Below, piece by piece: positions 25,362 to 37,800 of a stretch of 64,000 bases of DNA. Every line of letters starts with the position of its first letter. Positions within the stretch are counted from its first letter, which is position 1. Source of the stretch: Varroa destructor (lineage: Eukaryota > Arthropoda > Arachnida > Mesostigmata > Varroidae); the NCBI RefSeq assembly GCF_002443255.2, contig NW_019211457.1, positions 44,995,545 through 45,059,544 on the forward strand, read 5' to 3'. The notes under the pieces were generated by a model, which was not told the origin of the DNA, ran no database searches, and saw nothing but the letters and a program-made list of their open reading frames with translations. A program made the translations under genes and the position numbers.

Positions 25362-27311
25362 TGCAATAGCTATATCCAAAGATCCGTTTTATGTAAATGG
25401 TCCAAGTAAAGACCACATACTATTATACTAACCGTGATGTTGACTCCGCAGTACTAACGATGACGTACTGGACTCTTACTCAGGCTAGGCACAAGGTGCA
25501 CTACAATACAATGAAATTAATCTGCACGTCAGCGGTTTCTATCGTCGTTACCTATTACTCACACGGCAAAGAATCGACAGTGATTCTCTGAGCCATCTTG
25601 TTTAGCATCACGAGTTGTTGCTGACTTTGACATTTGTCAGGGGACGTTCCAGTAATGATATTATGACACTAGCATTATGGTACGATTAGTAGCCGCCGAT
25701 CAAATAGGCCTTATACAAAAGACGAATTTGAGAAGCTCTTTTTCTACTACCCCTTATCCTGCAATGGTCTATTATCTTCTGCTTTCCAAGGCTAAACCAA
25801 GAGCGTTCCGAGTTCGTGCGTATCGTCAAGCGGATTTCGGCGGTACCAATAATACGACGTTCAAACAGTATCCTCTTAAAACAGAAAGCCAGCGCTCAGC
25901 TTGGTAAGCGGCGTTGAAGTTCTGAACTCGTAGCTTTCGAATTCTCTGTCGTTACCTGACTGATCACGTGGATCGATTCTGATAAAAAAAGGCCACTTGT
26001 TCTAAAAATCTGATCTGAATCATATATATGATTACGCGTAATGTAGGAGACTTTGTCTGCGTTGTAACATTCGACATGGTTGCGCTCCTATTACTTGTAA
26101 CGCTGCTGTACCAGGCGCGCCAGTAAGGACGCTTCCGCCCTGACCTTTTGTGTTCCTTTCTGGCCAGATAGTCCTAAAAGCAAGCGATGTGTTTGACCTT
26201 ATCTATGTGTTAAGCTCGTTCGCTGTCGGGTCATCCTATGAAAGAACGTATTTCCATTGATGTCTTTGCGAATAAGTTCTGCTTGCTGGTTGTGCAAGGT
26301 GTATGTGGTACCATTTAGACCTGTTTCGAACTGTTGAATTAAACCCCCGGTCAGTTGCGTGTCGAGCGATATAAGGCAACGCCAGACTTTTGCTCCGGTT
26401 ACTGAAACACAAGACGGCCATAACCATTTCGAAATGGATCGTGCTTTTGACCGCATAATTTTCCCTCGAATAGCTTGAAAAGTCGATGTGCCGATAGCAT
26501 ATATGCGTATTCAAGCGACCGTACGAAATCGTTAATGAGTAAGATTGCCGACTCGAACCGCCACCAGCTCGAGTTATTGTTCGGTACCAAAAGGGGGTGG
26601 GTAGCAAAAACCGGGTCTGAGGCTGCCTGGAATTGATGCTGGAGACATGATGCTTCGTTCGGGTGCATGACATGTGTTCCGAACAGGAAACAATGACTAG
26701 CTTGATGTTATTGCAAATACGGTCAAAGTAAAAAAGACAAACGCAACAAAAAATTGCCGTGTTGCTGCTGCCGCCGCCGCTGTCGTTATTGTTGCTACGG
26801 CAAGCAAAAGCGAATAGCGGTGCTTAGAAATCCGCGAAATTTCGGTCGACAGTCATCTTGATTGTCGCTGAAGCTCCGATCGTTTGCCGGAATTTAAGAA
26901 AGCAAAGAACAAAATTATATAAAGAGACATGTTTTAGTCAATAAAAAATGAAGGAAAAGACAGACCAGTCATTGCAGACGGAAAAAGAACAACTACAAGT
27001 CGTAAACAGCGACTATATAATAGAACCGCAAATGGCTCCGGCGTCGTTTACGGCTTATTTCGACGCCTTGATGCGCGGCTCCTCGCGCGACGTTCGCACG
27101 TTTCGCGTGTCTGGGTACCTGTAAATGAGTATATGCTTTTTTTTGAGCGACCCGTAAGCCAACTAGAACCATCACTATGTAGAGAATAGATTTATTCAGC
27201 CAAAGACACAGTAATCAGGAAATGTATTAAACTGGAATAGGCACATTGCATGAGTGAACTTGGGCGACAGTTGAATATATATATTTGTCAGGCGGATATT
27301 TAATAGTTACA
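25362..27311. other. Non-coding stretch
   Basis: No supportable gene. The longest frame is 145 codons on the minus strand (26236-26673). It overlaps two other minus-strand frames and has no motif or splice sites. A perfect 16-bp AT palindrome lies near 26015. Confidence 0.4.
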
Positions 27312-27602
27312 ATGGAAAATTATATATATTTCGACGGTAACTGCAGTTTCGCTAACAATCAAGAAGTTACTCTAAAAACCCGTCATATTATACTAGATTT
27401 TCGTACCATCGTTTATACTGCTCACCTCATTGTACGACCAGTTGCGAATAGCCGCAGATTTCCCCTCGATTGTCAAAACGAATTTCTCACCAAAGGGACG
27501 ATTCTGATAAACGAAAAATACTCAAGTAAATGCCCAAAGCGATACCTGACATATTGCGCGCCTGCGATCCCATGCTTCATTCATCGAAGCACTCTCACGT
27601 GA
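27312..27602 (+). CDS. Small unassigned ORF (96 codons)
   Basis: The ATG at 27312 sits in a strong context (ACAATGG). The frame holds 96 codons plus TGA, with four Cys residues (CSF, LDCQ, SKCP, IPCF regions), and reads like ordinary protein without low complexity. No signal peptide, membrane segment or known family is seen. A TATATATATT tract lies about 30 bp upstream and could serve as a TATA element. It may be a genuine small intronless gene or an exon, but length alone does not exclude chance in this AT-rich DNA. Confidence 0.25.
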   Translation: MENYIYFDGNCSFANNQEVTLKTRHIILDFRTIVYTAHLIVRPVANSRRFPLDCQNEFLTKGTILINEKYSSKCPKRYLTYCAPAIPCFIHRSTLT

Positions 27603-28160
27603 TTTTTACCTTTGATATCAGCTAACTGGTCATGAAACGGATTTAATATTGAGCCAAAGAGATCATAGAGGCAAGCGTCCTCGCTGCGTTCCGTCCTTTT
27701 GCGACGGGTTCGTCACGATCACCCCAGGGGTCTGTCTACCAAATCAGTGTGAAAGAAGCCTACACATAGATACAACATAAAGGTTTGAACAGGGCGCATA
27801 GAAACGCTAAATGGTCTTCTGGGTGCTACCACTCAGACAAATACCTTTTGCCTATCGATTGCCAAATGGTCGATCTAGACAAGCGAAGACGATTTGTAAA
27901 AGCTATCCTGAAGCCTAAACCAAATACATAAATCACCCTGTACCCCTCATAGTTATTGTGAGTCTGGAGAACGCGACAATCTTAGTGGAATTAACGTTGC
28001 TGAGTGAGTTATCGCACTTGTACGCGATGCCCGAAAAAAAATTCACGGTGTGCTAGGCCTGAACCTACCAACCTGCAGCTAGCTCAATAGAGAATTTTAT
28101 GACTTCTATGACACGAGATGAACATATACAACTTTACGTTACACATATGTATATGCATAT

Positions 28161-28511
28161 ATGGACTCGACCGCAAATGACAGATACGCCATAATATGCG
28201 TTTTCGTAGCTGAAATGCTATGCTACATGAGTGTATCTAATATGGGAAAGATGTCACTTCGATCTATCGTTTTCGTGGGCGCTCGTAGATTCTTGCCGAT
28301 GACCACGTTACAACTTCTCACAATTGATATTTATCAAGCACAACCAGTCAAATATTCGCGCTTATACAAGGAGGTAACAGACGCACAAGAAATGTATTGT
28401 CCTATGGCCATTTCTCAATTGTACATATGTATGCAAATGATCGTGCTTAAATTGAATCCTTCCAACAAATCAAGCAACGCCCTCCGATCGGCTGATCAAC
28501 GTCGCTATTAA
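28161..28511 (+). CDS. Unassigned ORF (116 codons)
   Basis: ATG-initiated frame with an early hydrophobic stretch (residues 9-23) and many Met and Tyr. No motif, splice site or poly(A) signal supports it. It is listed because it ends just ahead of the GC-rich promoter-like zone. Chance is quite possible. Confidence 0.15.
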   Translation: MDSTANDRYAIICVFVAEMLCYMSVSNMGKMSLRSIVFVGARRFLPMTTLQLLTIDIYQAQPVKYSRLYKEVTDAQEMYCPMAISQLYICMQMIVLKLNPSNKSSNALRSADQRRY

Positions 28512-28723
28512 GATTCCCCTGCCGTTGGCCAGTGCCTTTCTGCACTTACCTAATAACACTCCACATTGTTCAATAGGAGCCGATTCACGTTACCCTGTAC
28601 GTTTGTCCCTTAGTTCGATTTTACCCTTTCTTTATTATTTAGCTTTTTAAGTGGTCATCGCACGCATGATGCCTATATGAGAAAATACACGTACACACAG
28701 ATACTTCATACTGATTTGGCATC

Positions 28724-29460
28724 GAACAGCGGCGGCGTATACTTCGTCGGATGACCAGTGTCCATCCACTTGCTAAACACCAGTGGCGTTTCTGCCGCCA
28801 GCGGCCTGGCTGCGGCAGGTGAAGCAGGCCCCGCCTCCCATCGTGTTAGCTCCTCCCCACCTGTGGCGAGCCCTGTTTCGCGGTTCTGGTATCCGGGCGC
28901 GCGTCTCCCGAAAGTTGCTTGCAGCTAACGCTGGCGGGTCCGTTCTACGAGCACGTCGTTAAGCTGAGGCATAGCTAAAGTATCTTCGAAGCGGTTGGCT
29001 TCGCCGTCGACATTGATCTACTGTGGCTGCCGTTGCAGCCGCAGCTTTTTGCTGGTTATTCCCTGCGCCGCAGGATCGCTCCGGGGATAGCGACTATCGT
29101 AGTGGCGGCGGCGATCCGCCTGACGCGAGGGCAGCTGCAGCTGCTGTAGGGACAGTGGCAGCAGATGAAGCGGCTGAGAATTATTGAAACAGCTCGCGCG
29201 TCAGTTGCTAGCAGGCGAGCGTCGAGCAGGGGCCCCGTGTGTATTGCGTGTACGTCGAACTGCTCCACTGGGGCGACTCGGCGCATTCGGTAGGGATCGG
29301 CCGTGGGTCGATCTGGCGCTGCTGGTGTCCAGCCGTCTGGATTGGTGCAATCGATTTAATGCAATATTTGATGGAATTGATCAAGACCTGTGGAACACAG
29401 TTACGGAATTACGTCGAGTGTCCTGGAACGGAAAAGGGTGCAGTCCACAAAGTGCAATGA
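28724..29460 (+). promoter_or_regulatory. GC-rich, CpG-dense promoter-like zone
   Basis: GC content and CpG density rise sharply against the AT-rich flanks, with GCGGCGGCG, CGCGCG and GCAGCTGCAGCTGC runs. The zone lies 0.7-1.4 kb upstream of the first coding exon at 30174 on the same strand. I infer it to be the promoter and 5' UTR origin of that gene. Several short frames on both strands (29056-29286, 29184-29474) are best explained by composition. No clean TATA box was found here. Confidence 0.35.
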
Positions 29461-30173
29461 AACTGAGCTTCTAAATGCAGAAAGAATCGGATCACGTGAA
29501 GTTAGTAGAGTTTTCATGTTTGTGTAAATAATCAGCTGGGTGAAGTAGGAACGAGTCTGGAAGGAAGATCCTCTCCGTGTCGTTTTTAAAGTGCGTCTTT
29601 AAAGTTATCAAATATGTAGAAATCAATTGAAGTCATCTCGTCCGAAAGGTGCCAGATATTCTCTAGAGTAAAGTGCGTTTTGTGTGATCTTGTCAACTGT
29701 CGTGACGCGTTTGTAAATCAATGATAACACAAAGGCAAATTTTAGTTTATTTGGTCGCGCTGAGAAAAATTAGTTGTACGATGAAGGCCAGCGTGAAATA
29801 AAGTGCTCGTTATGACGACGGCTCAGCGTTCTTCATAGGTCAAAGTAGATTGGCCTTACTGACGAAAGCCTACACGTAAAGCCCAGACACTGCAACACGA
29901 ACGTATTTACCCGTGTCTGTTTAGCAGCCATCATTATATTATCATCGATGAATAGAACGAATTGTGCGAACAGGATTGAATCGCTTAATTAGCTAAATGG
30001 TCTCCGGGGTATCAAACGAGTGTGGGTTAGTTGCGGTTGGGGAGAACGAAAGCTTAGTGGAAACCAGAACATAAAGTGAAGTTGGAACACACAGTTGGCA
30101 ATTAGCGACTATTAATAAAATTTGAGTCACCGCTGAAGGCACGGTGACCGAAAAAAGGGCATAGACGGTGAAG

Positions 30174-30356
30174 ATGAGTGCTTCACTAGTGGAAGGCTAT
30201 CCTAAAGACGCAGGGCCACCACCTCCGCCCATGGCTTCTTTGGGCACTCTCGGATCTCACAGTGGATACTTCGCGCATCCTGGAGGACACCCAGCCCCTC
30301 ACGGAATGACACACTATCATCAGGGCAGGCCAAGCAATATGGCCGATTTCCAAGAT
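30174..30356 (+). CDS. First coding exon of an unidentified gene, Pro/His/Gly-rich N-terminus
   Basis: An ATG at 30174 has A at -3 and an in-frame TAG twelve bases upstream (30162). It opens 61 codons that end at a consensus GAT|GTAAGT donor (30357-30362) in phase 0. The peptide has a PPPPP run at residues 15-19 followed by Ser/Gly, His-rich and Gly-His-Pro patches, and ends NMADFQD. Such disordered His/Pro/Gly N-termini before a first intron are typical of animal transcription factors and cofactors, but the diagnostic domain lies in later exons that I could not find here. The frame continues into the intron for 41 codons before a stop, so an unspliced 102-residue product is the less likely alternative. 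No symbol is assigned. Confidence 0.55.
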
Positions 30357-30615
30357 GTAAGTGGACGTTTTGTCGATAACGATCGTCAGTTGTATTTAGA
30401 AGGTATGCTTGTGCCATTTTCAAAAGCACGCAAAAAGTTTGTCGACGTTTTACGCCAGTATACACAGAATATATGCTAAAAGTCGTTTTTTTTTTTTGTG
30501 ACATTTAACTAATCAGTGAATTGGAGGCCTCGGATGAAAAAATCCGACAAAATAACTCACGATAGAATTCACGATAATCTCAAAGCACAAAGTTCGACAG
30601 CTGTACACCGGATGC

Positions 30616-30632
30616 AAAAAAAAAAAAAAAAA
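30616..30632. repeat. Poly(A) run
   Basis: Seventeen consecutive A. No retroelement body was identified in front of it. Confidence 0.85.
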
Positions 30633-31339
30633 GTTATCTATAACTTTCGACAATCCAGATCATGACAAACACAAAGGACTTGAATACCATCCTTTCACCT
30701 TGATCTTCATATTTCCAAATCAAGATACAACAAAAATTATTAATAAGCAATATATAATAAAAAATCTGCTACCTTTATCTGCTTCGTTTAAAACCCTCGA
30801 CCTCGTTGTTTCTATCGTCCCTCGCCTCGATGAAGGTTCAACAGTTCCGCCGATTTTGACTCCCGCAATTCATCATAAGTTGACAAACAACAGCCGTCGT
30901 CACGAAAACAATTACTTCTTCGATTTGTTTTTTTCGTTATTATTCCTAGCGACAATTTAGTGTTGGATGATACGGTTGTAATTGGCTTCATTCAATAACG
31001 GCAAAAAAAGAAACGAAATAAAGGCGAAGATCATGGCTGAGTGGGGTGCTGGGTCCATTTGGTAATCATCAGAATAAACGTATCGCGTAGCAGTTGATGA
31101 CGCTGCCGATGATGTAGCGACTTTTGCACCAATTATCAGAAACTATTACCGTTGTTATTAAGCTGGTCTTCTCCGATTTACACCAACTCATCCTCTATTA
31201 TGTTCCTTTGTATAATATAGATACAGGTAGCCACGATCACGACTACATCGAAATGAGTTGTCGACGATTCGACAGTTTTATAGCGTAGCTCGTTTTCTTG
31301 TTGTATATCAGCGAACGCGACTTCGCTGGCCCGTCGGCC

Positions 31340-31367
31340 GGGCAGGGGAGGGGGGGGGGAGGAGGGG
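31340..31367 (+). repeat. G-rich tract with G-quadruplex potential
   Basis: At least four runs of three or more G lie within 28 bp, separated by one to three bases. Confidence 0.6.
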
Positions 31368-32508
31368 TGTCTGATACTTCCGATTGGACCGACGATTCAG
31401 CAGACTCATTTTCATTATATTGTCTATAAACACATGGCGTACGCGTACACTATCATACAATCAGCCGAACACGCGGATCTGTTTGGTATCAATGAATGGA
31501 CAACATTGCCAATGGCTGAACGACACGCGAAACTAAGTTTAATGCGCCTGATGACATCTGATGTTTGAAAGCGCGCCATTTACCTGAAAGATAATTTCGA
31601 AAACAGTAGATTTGAAATTATACGTCCTGATCTGCGTAGCTATCGACTGGTAGACCCCTCGTTATTTAACCCAGTCGGTTTAAACCGTAAGGAAGTATCC
31701 GAAGAACAAAAAACAAAAACTTTTGGGGGAAAATTCTAATTAACTCAGTCGTACGAGCAATCCACCCTGAAAAATATTAAATATTTGGCAGCGCGCGATA
31801 TAAAACTCAGTCTGGCGTAAGTGGTTGTTGGCCATGTAACCGCTACGCGATCTCTGATATTCGTGACTCGGTAGACAATTGCCTCTAGCTTGACGTAACT
31901 GAAAACAAAGAAAAAAATGTATTTATACGATTATTGATGAGCCAGTTCTATAACACGACGTGTTACTTGCCAACTAAGTTAGCTTCAATGCAAAAACGCG
32001 GCTAAATTATATAGGAATACGCGATTTGGTGTCGTCGTCGTCGTCATTGTTTTTCTCCGTGGACGTCATAATTAACTCTTTCCCATCATAATAATATCAA
32101 GATTTTATAAGGCTGTTGCATAAATCGATTGTGTACCTGTTGAATCAAAAATAAGGTTGCTTCCTAAATCGCGGTAGTCGCGCAAGACGTCTACGCCCGA
32201 AGGGGGCTACTGGCGTTTTGGTATGCATTCTACATACTCATAACGGTACTAATCGTTTCAATCTGCTACGGAATCGTCAATCAGAGCAACCCCACTGAGC
32301 TCGAACAGAGGCGATTCGCAAATCAGACTGAGAGCTCTATAGTGGACAGCTACGGCCCGGGTTGAACGGGAGACAAGAGAACAGCCCGGAGGTAGCGCGT
32401 ACAATCTAGTACAATAACTACTAATATTATAAAGGCCGATAGCAATGGGATCAACGAAACGAACGCCAGAAACAACTTTTAATACGATGTTTGATTTCAA
32501 CAATACAG

Positions 32509-32574
32509 ACAACCAAAATCTAGCCTTGGTAAAGCTAAACAAAAAGTTCTTATCGATAAAACCAGCCCAAAGCG
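32509..32574 (+). CDS. Possible internal exon preceding the membrane-type exon
   Basis: An AACAATACAG acceptor-like site ends at 32508. The frame is then open for 66 bp to a GCG|GTAAGT donor at 32575. It encodes a short Lys-rich segment with no hydrophobic residues in a row. Its phases (one base in, two bases out) match the exon at 32830, giving a basic stretch just before a membrane segment, as expected on the cytoplasmic side. The acceptor is weak, with an upstream TGA at 32492. Confidence 0.2.
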
Positions 32575-32829
32575 GTAAGTCTTAGCCATAACGTGCGCAC
32601 TCATACACAACAATTAATTTTGTCCAGCGAATCAATCCCTCATACGCACCTGTACGTACTTACCATTATTCAAGAAACTTTACTACCTTATCATGTCTAT
32701 ATATATATATATACGAGTGGGGCTCGTAGTAGTTATCTGGGCATAAGAAAATAACGGAAGGGTCATTTTTCACCGCTGGGTGGTCTTTGTAATTTTTGTG
32801 TTTTGTGTCTCTCTGTTATCTTCTGGCAG

Positions 32830-33202
32830 TTCCTCTCCGTATTTTGTTTATTACTTTGCTTTGATGGCTGCGATTGTTACTACGCATTGGTTGTTTGTAC
32901 GTTGTCCATTGAAACAGTCTAAGAACAACGAAGAAGGCCATACTCATATGATACGATACGCTAGCGCGTTTCATGAAGCGGCACTGTGCCAAGCCGGCAT
33001 CCAGCAGACTTCAACAACTACCACGACGACAGCACCGCCTGTTCGAGCAGCGGTAACATCAACAACAACACCTAATTTAGAATATCCATACGAAAGAGGT
33101 GACGACGGCGGGACAGAAGGTGAAAGACGTCGAACCGTTCCATCAACGATAACGCTCGATTGTAGCTCGATGACGAGTACGTACTGTGTAGCAGAGGCTT
33201 AA
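32830..33202 (+). CDS. Candidate terminal exon of a membrane protein
   Basis: It begins after a textbook 3' splice site (TGTGTCTCTCTGTTATCTTCTGGCAG, AG at 32828-32829) and is open for 123 complete codons to TAA at 33200. The first 25 residues contain a hydrophobic, aromatic segment (YFVYYFALMAAIVTTHWLFV) that would span a membrane. A basic CPLKQSK border and a roughly 95-residue polar tail with a TSTTTTTTAPP low-complexity run follow, ending in a Ser/Thr/Cys cluster. This is the layout of the last exon of a single- or multi-pass membrane protein with the tail on one side. Reading upstream through the acceptor the frame starts at a GTG, not an ATG, which also argues for splicing. The family is not identified. 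No AATAAA was found near the stop. Confidence 0.4.
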
Positions 33203-33795
33203 AGGTGGATAAAATTCTGGAAGCGAAACGCGTCGCGTGTGCTACACTGCTATAGATACGCTATAAGGGTTTGTGGACACCGGAGTGACCTCGGAGTGAA
33301 GGTATATCTTGAGAACCAATTCTGACTTAGCAGACACCTATGACGAAACGCGATCAGGTACATTATAATGCAGGAGCTAGAAAGAATTGAACGTCTATGG
33401 CGAGTGCGATTTGATACGTTAATTACTTTATTATTGTTATTGTTGTTATTATAATTATCTCCTTCGTTAATATTGGGTAAGTTTAATTTTATGTGTATAG
33501 AACTTGTACCAATCCTACGGAACAGGGAGCTTCTCGTTTGCCAACGATAATATCTGTGTCAAACGCGCTTTCGAATCATAGTAAGCAGCGTGCCTGTTTC
33601 TGTACGAACGATATGGTTAATTTTAACGTTAAACAGCGTGAGATGATGGTTTGCCTTCTATAATTGATTAATTGCTAGCCATATCCATCAGCCCTGATCA
33701 GAAGTGACAGGAACAAGCAATGCGTGATTACGAACCTATGTCACTCTTTATTTTCGCTCTTAATTGACTAGCGAACAGGGCTGAAAACTCGTCCA
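33203..33795. other. Non-coding stretch
   Basis: AT-rich spacer between the membrane-type exon and the CCAAT/TATA promoter. No gene is seen. Confidence 0.5.
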
Positions 33796-33799
33796 CTCC

Positions 33800-33959
33800 C
33801 CAATCTCAGATCTGGCCAATGCTTTACCGCTTCAAGTGCCCCTCACGCCAATGGCCAATCATCCAACACGCCCCTGATGTATGCTTCTCAATGTTAATCC
33901 ACACCGACCAAGTTGCTCCCTCTACAGCGGAATACGAGGAGCCTCATTGGCTATATAAG
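33800..33959 (+). promoter_or_regulatory. Promoter with five CCAAT boxes and a TATA box
   Basis: CCAAT occurs on the plus strand at 33800, 33816, 33848 and 33855, and as ATTGG at 33946-33950. A TATATAAG box at 33952-33959 immediately follows the last. Transcription would start near 33980-33990. The first ATG in good position is at 33994 and its frame closes after eight codons. Either the message is spliced early (a GTACGT lies at 34002), the product is non-coding, or coding begins further on. The plus-strand frame across the promoter itself (33819-34010) is judged a shadow. Confidence 0.5.
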
Positions 33960-34550
33960 TTCCGCACCTACCTGATGCTCGGCGATATCCAGGATGAAGC
34001 TGTACGTTAGCGACGAATGAAGCATTTCAGAGCTCAGCTAGATCCCGCCAGACACGACGATCGGATACAGGCGACAATAACAAGCTCAACCCTAATGCTG
34101 TACTATCGATGAAGTTTTTGGCCTAGTTTTTAGTGTCCCTATTCTGTTGACTGGCGCAGCGCTATACCGAATGTTCGAAGTAACTTTAACAACAAAGTTG
34201 TCTGCTCTAGAGATAGATACGAGGAAAGGTATTTGAAAGGATATGCAACGTTATGAAGTTGTGTAACTGTTCAGGTGACAACGGACTGTCCACGGGGTGC
34301 TCAGACCAGAATACAGCTCTCTACAATTTTCGCATTCGGTTAAAAAATCACGCAGATTCTATCCAGATCACATCTAGAGATTTAATAGAAACATTCTGTG
34401 GGGTTATGCCAACGTAGATATGTACCGTATGAAAGTCGTCCGCTATCTGTCCCGGCAGTGTGTGCGGTTCCAGAAATTTAAAAAAATTTAGACATAGTGA
34501 CAATCGCAACGACACACGCTGATTCCCAATGCTATAATACTTATATTGTT

Positions 34551-34578
34551 ATAAATAAATAAATAAATAAATAAATAA
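34551..34578. repeat. (AAAT)n microsatellite
   Basis: Seven tandem 4-bp units. Confidence 0.9.
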
Positions 34579-34855
34579 GTGATAGCCAAATTGATAAATA
34601 TAACCGGGTAGAATTTTTAATTGCGTTTTATTACTTTACTTCGGCTAAAAGCTGAATTATAGCATAACGGGTCAATTCAACAATGGTCACTATCTCGATA
34701 GAGTATGTTTTTATTCCATTTGCCTATACATACATATAAAGAGACCAAAGTATAATTGATATCTATTTATTTTAACTGATCAATCGAACAATCGACTTTT
34801 CGTATATGATTCTGTGAAAATATGCTCGAGCTTATATAACGATTGTTGCTGCCGG

Positions 34856-34875
34856 CCGACCGACCGACCGACCGA
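34856..34875. repeat. (CGAC)n microsatellite
   Basis: Five GC-rich tetranucleotide units in otherwise AT-rich DNA. Confidence 0.85.
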
Positions 34876-37800
34876 GCGTGGCGCTACATCGTTGTCCCGT
34901 AACCACCCATAGTAGATTATATATCAGCCGTATAAATAAAGTTATATCGAGCATATCGCTATAGTATTATCTAACAATTGTTTCTCTTTCGAACCGCTTT
35001 TCTCTTGCCTAAACGGGCAGAAAAGGCTTTTCTGTTTCCGAAAACAGGGTGAACCATACGCTTGCCCCTGTCATCGACGTACGTTGCACTTCATTATAAG
35101 AAACGAGTCAACTTCAAAATACGCAACGGGAGGTCGATTGGATTATACTGGGTTTTGTCAAAGTAAAGAAATCAGCAAACGCCACCACGGGTCCCTTGGC
35201 AATGTCGTCGAGGTTCACTGAAATGGATCGTTGCTCGAAGAGAATCCACGTATTGACTAGCAGAGTTCGCCACACGGAATTAAGTGCCCATCTAGATTTG
35301 CGTGGAGGGCAAACACACAGCAGCTGAATCGCCGTGAAATTGTCAGACTGGTGATCAACGCTCCTCTTTGCCTTTCCTTACGATGCACGATCGAGACCGA
35401 TTTGCACGTACGTTCTCTACGTTCCTGTCGCTCAAACGAGACGTGGTGACGTTCTACGGACCGACACGTTCACGTTCGAAGCGGACCTAGAAAACGAACA
35501 CAGCAGCAAGGGAAACTATGTATATAGATATATATACAGTCAAAGAAAACTTCTGTGCACTGACTAGGGTATTTTCCATGGGTCTGCCGTTTTAGTTTTA
35601 TCTGGGAACTGAATTGGCGCTTGTCTGTTCTACGAAGTCATTAGTAAGTTAATTGGATACTGTCGAACGCCGAGAAAGAACGTTATTTTAACATATAACA
35701 GCGAGATTTATGGATCAGACGGCCAATGGTGATTTGGCCCTTATACTATCGACTATTTTGTTTATTCAAAGATACATATCCATATTGATAAGCACGTGAT
35801 ATATAACAGTAAATATGTGAAAGTTTTATATAAGGATCATTACAGAAAAAAGTTACTTGAAATATGTATTTCGTCATTTATCAAATGCTGCTTCCCTAGT
35901 TCAGAATGTCAACAACAGTGAAGCTATCGCTTCTTCAATGAAAGGCGCGCGATTCTTGATGGGACCCCTGATATCGCGAGTTCAGAGTCAATTATGAAGT
36001 TCCAAAACAACTATTCTTCATAGGCCAGTAATAAATATCGACACCAAACGATTACTTCATAAGCTAACTTCCGATGATCTACCCATCGACACCAGTGGTT
36101 CTTCCGCTCACCTATTTGCGCAAAACAGAACCTACAAGTTGGGAATACTTAGAGCGCATTTGCCATATAATTATTTCTTTGACTATGACACAGATGTAAA
36201 TTGCACTAGTCTAACATTTTAACCAGGCATCATCAAAAGGCCACTGTGTATATCTTGTTTGTATTCCCATACAGTGCTTTAGTGGTAACTGTTCGTTGTC
36301 TAGGCTCGAAATCGGACGTCGACACGAGGCGGCCAGCTGTCGGAGACAACGTTTAACGCTAATGGCGCCGGATGTAAAATCCAGAACACTCATACATCCC
36401 ATCTTATATACATGCTATTTAGGGGTAATCCTGTACCCGCGCAAACAACAATCGTTTCCTCAAAATCAGAATAAGTCGTGTCCTACGAACGAAAATAACA
36501 TATCATTTGTACAATTAGTAACACTTAGTTGAAGGCGCACAATCTCGAGTGCGGCGCTAGCCAATCGGCGTCCGCGTGACAAATGCAGCCAGGCCACGAC
36601 AACATACCGTTTTTCGCGGGTCGTGTAACCAGTACACGAGCGCCGGACGCGTCCTTCGTTTCAACCTTTCAGACCACCCCCTCCCCTCTCCCCGATCGCT
36701 GGTTCATTACACGACGCGACCGCAGTCCGCTTTACTGTATTTAATAAGTCGCGCAATAGTGAACTAAATGCTCCAATGAATTATATTGGCCTTAAGATAA
36801 ATATGAACTGAACGTGTTCCTCGTGGCCAGCCGCTGGGCCTCGCCGTGGTAGGCCATATCGCGCATCGCAAGTCGTCTTTCGAAGCGCTCCAAGCGCTAG
36901 ATATAATAGATCGGTTTCTGGGCAGCGGCTGCAGTAACGCTTTCGGTGCGGCGGCATCCGGCAGTGATATATCAGCTCGCAGCAATAACGCATGGCCGTC
37001 GACACGTGGAGGCAGGAACGGCGGACGCGGATAGATACATACGTGGCAGTTGATGAGATCGGGACTGAACGTTACCGTTACCGTTGCCACATTGAGAACC
37101 TATTTTGGCTGAAACAGCATCTGTGATGGCGCTGCTACTGATCTAGTGCAAGTATTGAAGTTTACTGAATAAAAAAAAGGAAAGCCCATTTTTAAGTTTT
37201 CGGCTTCGCGCCAGTCAGCTTCTCATATGGTTGCAGCACTTCATCGATACTAATGCAGATACGATGCAGAGACATTGCTACGTTGCGTGTGAAATGAAAA
37301 CCAATGATGGTGCAAGCCCTCAATGCGATTTTCTATGCTACAGGCAACAGCTTCACCTTTGTACAACCCTTCCAGGCTAAATTTTGTAGTTTATCAAGAC
37401 GGCCAATCATAAATCATTACCGTATTCTGTTCTTCTAGTTACTGTAGCTAATTCAAATGGAATTCTAAGCTTATTTTTTTCAAGGTTGTTAATTGTGACA
37501 ATCATTATTATCTAACCCCCAGATTCATTTGGACAAATTATTTTGTTTTTATTGTAACATTACAGTTTTTTACTGCATCTTTGAATTCGCCTATCGCGTA
37601 TAATTATAGTGACAATCTAGTATAGGTGAAAGCGATGTCTTCGCTTCATCGTGTGAAAGAAACAAGTTCAGCAACAGCGCTAGCCCTTGAGAAAATATTT
37701 AGTCATCGCTATGCGACCTTATTGATTAAGGACTAATAGAAGTTGTTTTTCTCCCTGTGTCCACTAAACGGCCTTTGGACCTTCGACTCGTTGGTACCCG

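Larger units (their letters stand above)
30357..32508. other. Probable intron or intergenic DNA
   Basis: No coding exon is recognised. It contains a poly(A) run (30616-30632) and a G-rich tract (31340-31367). A TATAAAA lies near 31800 in a context without a following open frame. Confidence 0.4.

Noticed and set aside
26236..26673. 145-codon minus-strand ORF
   Set aside because: Overlapping frames on the same strand, no recognisable domain, and residue use like random translation.
33819..34010. 63-codon plus-strand ORF
   Set aside because: It runs straight through the CCAAT/TATA promoter array, so it is better read as an incidental frame.
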